Assembly (NCBI RefSeq): GCF_037392515.1
Contig: NC_090288.1
Location: 17,020,969-17,084,968, forward strand
Reading direction: 5' to 3'
Length of the DNA stretch: 64,000 nucleotides
DNA from: Haliotis asinina
Taxonomy: Eukaryota > Mollusca > Gastropoda > Lepetellida > Haliotidae
The first letter of the stretch is position 1. Every line of letters begins with the position of its first letter. The translations under genes and the position numbers were made by a program. Positions 60,866 through 64,000 of this stretch are shown piece by piece. The notes beneath the pieces were generated by a model. The model saw nothing but the letters and a program-made list of their open reading frames with translations, was not told where the DNA came from and made no database searches.

Positions 60866-61065
60866 CATATCAAGTGCTACCGTCACGTTAAAAACCTAAC
60901 TGAGAGAGTGAGCATCAAACATCACGGATATTCCTTCCCTCATACCCAGTGTTTCCGCTCACCTGAACAAGGGTCTGTTCCTATACCCACCCTTCGTGGT
61001 ATCTTTGGAGGATTTCAGCCTTGTGGATTCACAGTCCATGACTCTACCCCAGTAACAATACAAAG
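60866..61065 (+). other. fezf: fezf exon 1 (5'UTR)
   Basis: The left end is placed about 25-30 bases after the TATATAA at 60837-60843 and is uncertain by several bases. The right end is a consensus donor, AAAG|GTAAGT, with GT at 61066-61067. The exon contains a short upstream ORF (ATG 61038, five codons, TAA ending 61055) that could reduce initiation at the main start. The fezf reading frame stays open back through this exon but has no ATG in it, so I call it untranslated. Confidence 0.72.
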
Positions 61066-62224
61066 GTAAGTGTCATGACCGCCGCTTCTCATTTTCAGTC
61101 ACTCCTGAATATCTAACATATCTTCCCTAGTATTGTATTTAACACAGATTTCTTAATTCGGTATTTTTTAAAAGGCAGATGTGAGATATTCAGATTGTCT
61201 TGTCTTTCTTTTTAACATTCCATTTAATATTTTACTTGCTGAGAGACAGTTGTATTTCGTTTGTAAATGCGTGTGAAAAATAAATAACAAAAATCTGACA
61301 GGTATGTAATAAACATGTTTCTTCTAGACGTAATGCTAAGTCACATTTACAATATTATTCAATGCTAGGGTTGTTTTTCAGTCTATTATTTTTAATGTTT
61401 CGTGTTCATCTTTGGAAAGCCCCAACGAAAAATGTGTTCATTTAGCAGCGATTACGTTTTAATGAATCTTTTGAATCGTCTTTTTCCAAGTTTCATCTAC
61501 CTGAACTATAAGAGAAGGCATAAAAAAATCAACATTATAAACTAATATATTATTTGTTATAATGTACAGTCTGTCCAGAAAATTATTAAGAGAATGAAGC
61601 TGGAAATATCAGCCTCAGCAACGAAAATAAACACTTCTATTTTATCGAACGAAAATTGATTCATAAAGTAAGCTAAATATCGTCGAGGGTATTCCATCAG
61701 TTTTATGTATGGTGGGAGTTAAGTGGTCTGACGGCCGTCATTGTTTAGCGGGACATGACTGTCTGTATTTTGCTATGAATAATTAATGTTAAGCTCCTGA
61801 GCGATCGCAGATGTACAGATAATTTTAAATATTGCACAATTTAGACGACAAAAGAGCCACAAGCCCGTGAAAATTAACTCGGACTATAACGTTGAATTGT
61901 AACTTTATCTCTGTATTTCCCGATAAAATTATTTCGATTTACGAAAAGATTACGATGATTATTTGATTTGAAGAATACATACGAAAGTTCTGGAACTATG
62001 CTGAGATGTTTATATGCGTGTACATTTTGTTGCATTCAATTTGAACAATTGCGTTTTGTACAATTTAGTTGTAGATTATTGTTTGGTTTACACACAGCCA
62101 CGAAGCATTTTTTTGCATGAAGAATAATTTTACAAGTTCGTTTGCACTGTGCAGTATGTGTTGACACGAATTTATCCTCCTGATTTTGGCCACCTTAAAC
62201 TGATTTTGTTTACATTAATTTCAG
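61066..62224 (+). other. fezf: fezf intron 1 (in the 5'UTR)
   Basis: The intron begins GTAAGT and ends in TTTACATTAATTTCAG at 62224, a normal acceptor with a pyrimidine-rich lead and possible branch-point sequence near 62200. Its length is 1159 bases. It is AT-rich and shows no recognisable SINE. First introns of developmental regulators often carry enhancers; nothing here identifies one specifically. Confidence 0.75.
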
Positions 62225-62231
62225 CACTAGA

Positions 62232-63749
62232 ATGGACACAGTTTTGTGTACCCCCCGGACTCCGTCCCCACCCACAAAGCTTCCTAGGAGCGAGGGAAGC
62301 AGCAAGCCCAAGCTAGCGTTCTCAATCGACAAAATCATGGAACCGAGCCCTAAGAAAACCAGAGTGGTCGAGAAAACACCCCCGTCCCCAGAACGGGTCC
62401 CAGCGTTTAGGAAGGTATCTCGGTCGGAGCCTAAGTCGGATGTAGGAGGGAGCTTCCCCTACCCCGCCCTGTTAACAGCGTCTTACCAACAGGCGGCTTA
62501 CAATAATTTTCTCCTGGGGGACGGGCGTCGGTCAGGCATTCTGAACATCCCCCGGGATGCTGCTCGCGAGCCTGGGCAGGTGTACCCTATCTACCACCCT
62601 GTGTTTTCCAACCTGGCTCGGTCAAGCTATGAGGACTACCATGCGCAGCTTCTGAGAAATTACTCTCTTCTCCATCAGTCCAGCCTCTCGCCAAATAAAG
62701 ACAGAATTCTATCCAACCTGGATCTCTTGAAGTTTTCGGGGGTCCCCCATGTACTGTCACAGGGCAAACCGCTGGGTCAGAGGTCAGCTTTTGTTGCTCA
62801 GGAAAACAGAGACAGTTTGTTTACTAGGGAAAAAGTTGAAGAAAGTCCCAAACTGTCCCCGTGTGAAGCTGAGGTGAAGGTTGTGAAAGTAGATAAGGAG
62901 GAATGTTGTATAGATAACGACAAGAGCTTTGATAAGGAGACGGAGAATAAGGAGGATGAGCACAACAATAATGGCAGCAGTCCTGATAGTAACGGGCTGA
63001 AGAAGCCCATAAACAAGAGCCAGAAGACATTCACCTGTCCTGAATGTGGAAAAGTGTTCAATGCACATTACAATCTCACTCGTCACATGCCTGTGCATAC
63101 TGGCGCCAGACCGTTCATCTGCAAAATCTGCGGGAAGGGTTTCCGTCAAGCAAGTACGCTATGTCGACACAAAATCATCCATACTTCAGAGAAACCTCAC
63201 AAGTGCAGTACATGTGGAAAGTCGTTCAACAGGAGTTCCACCTTGAACACTCACATGAGAATTCACCAGGGCTACAAGCCGTTTGTCTGTGAGTTCTGTG
63301 GCAAGGGGTTCCACCAGAAGGGTAATTACAAGAACCATAAACTTACGCACAGTTCCGAGAAGCAGTTTAAATGCACAATCTGCAATAAAGCATTTCATCA
63401 GATTTACAACCTGACATTCCACATGCATACACATAACGATAAAAAGCCATTTACTTGTCACGTATGTGGAAAAGGGTTTTGCAGGAACTTTGACCTCAAG
63501 AAACACATGCGAAAGCTTCATGATGGTACCTCCCCTCCCTCACCCACCTCGGGGCAAAACCCCACTCCCAACGGACACCCGGGTAGTGCCATGTTCCCTC
63601 AATCCAACCTCACCCCTCATTCGGCGTTCCTCAGTCGCCCGTCTTTGTTCACGGGATCAGCGTTGGGTTGTCAAAGAAATCTTCTTTCACCGTACATGTT
63701 GGGACCCAATGCTGCGTCCCTGCTCCACAAGATTTCGTCTATTATATAA
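62232..63749 (+). CDS. fezf: FEZ family C2H2 zinc-finger transcription factor (Fezf1/2 orthologue)
   Basis: The 505-residue protein is complete from ATG to TAA in one exon. Residues 30-36 (FSIDKIM) form an engrailed-homology-1 motif, which in this family recruits Groucho/TLE corepressors. Six C2H2 fingers span 267-430 at 28-residue spacing. Their ligands are C269/C272/H285/H289, C297/C300/H313/H317, C325/C328/H341/H345, C353/C356/H369/H373, C381/C384/H397/H401 and C409/C412/H425/H430; the last has HX4H spacing. TGEKP-like linkers join them. The finger order and eh1 motif match Fezf1/Fezf2 and Drosophila earmuff, nuclear DNA-binding repressors of forebrain and neuronal fate. Between eh1 and the fingers lie a Pro/Tyr-rich stretch and an acidic, Asn/Ser-rich segment (about 200-265); the C-terminal tail (431-505) is Pro/Ser-rich. 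The start has a strong context (A at -3, G at +4) seven bases after the splice acceptor, and no in-frame ATG precedes it in exon 1. Which vertebrate paralogue is closer cannot be told by eye; invertebrates generally have one. Confidence 0.97.
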   Translation: MDTVLCTPRTPSPPTKLPRSEGSSKPKLAFSIDKIMEPSPKKTRVVEKTPPSPERVPAFRKVSRSEPKSDVGGSFPYPALLTASYQQAAYNNFLLGDGRRSGILNIPRDAAREPGQVYPIYHPVFSNLARSSYEDYHAQLLRNYSLLHQSSLSPNKDRILSNLDLLKFSGVPHVLSQGKPLGQRSAFVAQENRDSLFTREKVEESPKLSPCEAEVKVVKVDKEECCIDNDKSFDKETENKEDEHNNNGSSPDSNGLKKPINKSQKTFTCPECGKVFNAHYNLTRHMPVHTGARPFICKICGKGFRQASTLCRHKIIHTSEKPHKCSTCGKSFNRSSTLNTHMRIHQGYKPFVCEFCGKGFHQKGNYKNHKLTHSSEKQFKCTICNKAFHQIYNLTFHMHTHNDKKPFTCHVCGKGFCRNFDLKKHMRKLHDGTSPPSPTSGQNPTPNGHPGSAMFPQSNLTPHSAFLSRPSLFTGSALGCQRNLLSPYMLGPNAASLLHKISSII

Positions 63750-64000
63750 GAACTCTGTATGAGTGACAAGAACGATGACTTGTCAGTGTGATGAACTATG
63801 ACGAACGATGAACTGAATCAGATGTTGCTGAAACAGTGAGACAATTTTGCTGTTGTGTATGACTGATTTCTCGGGTATTGTGATTTTTTTTCGGTTTGGC
63901 ATTGTTTGATGTTTGACGTGGTGGTTTGCAAACTTCGTGATCACGTTATGCATTCTGCTTGTGCAGGTACAGACATTTGTCACCATTGCAATAATTGATT
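63750..64000 (+). other. fezf: fezf 3'UTR (runs off the window)
   Basis: This is sequence following the TAA. No AATAAA polyadenylation signal is visible before base 64000, so the transcript probably continues beyond the window. Confidence 0.6.

Overview
The window is animal nuclear DNA. The recognisable gene is spliced and intron-bearing, it sits in more than 60 kb of AT-rich non-coding sequence full of microsatellites, minisatellites and tRNA-derived SINEs, and there is no operon logic anywhere. The two main SINE families resemble repeats I associate with marine gastropods, especially abalone (Haliotis). I infer a vetigastropod mollusc, with moderate confidence and from memory of these repeats only.

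One protein-coding gene is secure. At the right edge (about 60.6-63.75 kb, + strand) lies a FEZ-family zinc-finger gene (fezf). It has a TATA promoter near 60.84 kb, a non-coding first exon, a 1.16 kb 5'UTR intron with consensus splice sites, and a single uninterrupted coding exon for 505 residues. The protein has an N-terminal eh1 (Groucho-binding) motif and six C2H2 fingers. Its 3'UTR runs off the window.

Everything left of about 59 kb looks intergenic, that is, the 5' flank of fezf. It holds about 14 copies of SINE family A (tRNA head with A and B boxes) and about eight copies or fragments of family B, which shares the 3' tail of A. One B copy is full length with a perfect 12-bp target-site duplication (13.6 kb), and one copy is an A-head/B-body chimera (34.7 kb). 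Also present are a decayed Tc1/mariner transposase tail (33.1 kb), a 176-nt perfect-arm inverted repeat resembling a Penelope-like terminal unit with a hammerhead-like core (20.24 kb), a probable LINE remnant (50.6-51.2 kb), several minisatellites (two adjacent ones both with a 59-bp period) and many simple repeats.

Three SINE-poor blocks (about 25.5-34.7, 39.4-48.3 and 58.5-64 kb) are the best places to look for fezf regulatory DNA. They contain a duplicated element of about 36 bp (31.93 and 39.92 kb), clustered homeodomain-type sites (35.8 kb) and an E2F/CCAAT pair (32.1 kb). CTCF-like motifs occur at 26.1 and 32.24 kb and, outside these blocks, at 53.4 kb. The palindrome TGACGTCA occurs nine times in the window, against about one expected. 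No complete novel gene system is visible; the unusual signals are structural and regulatory.
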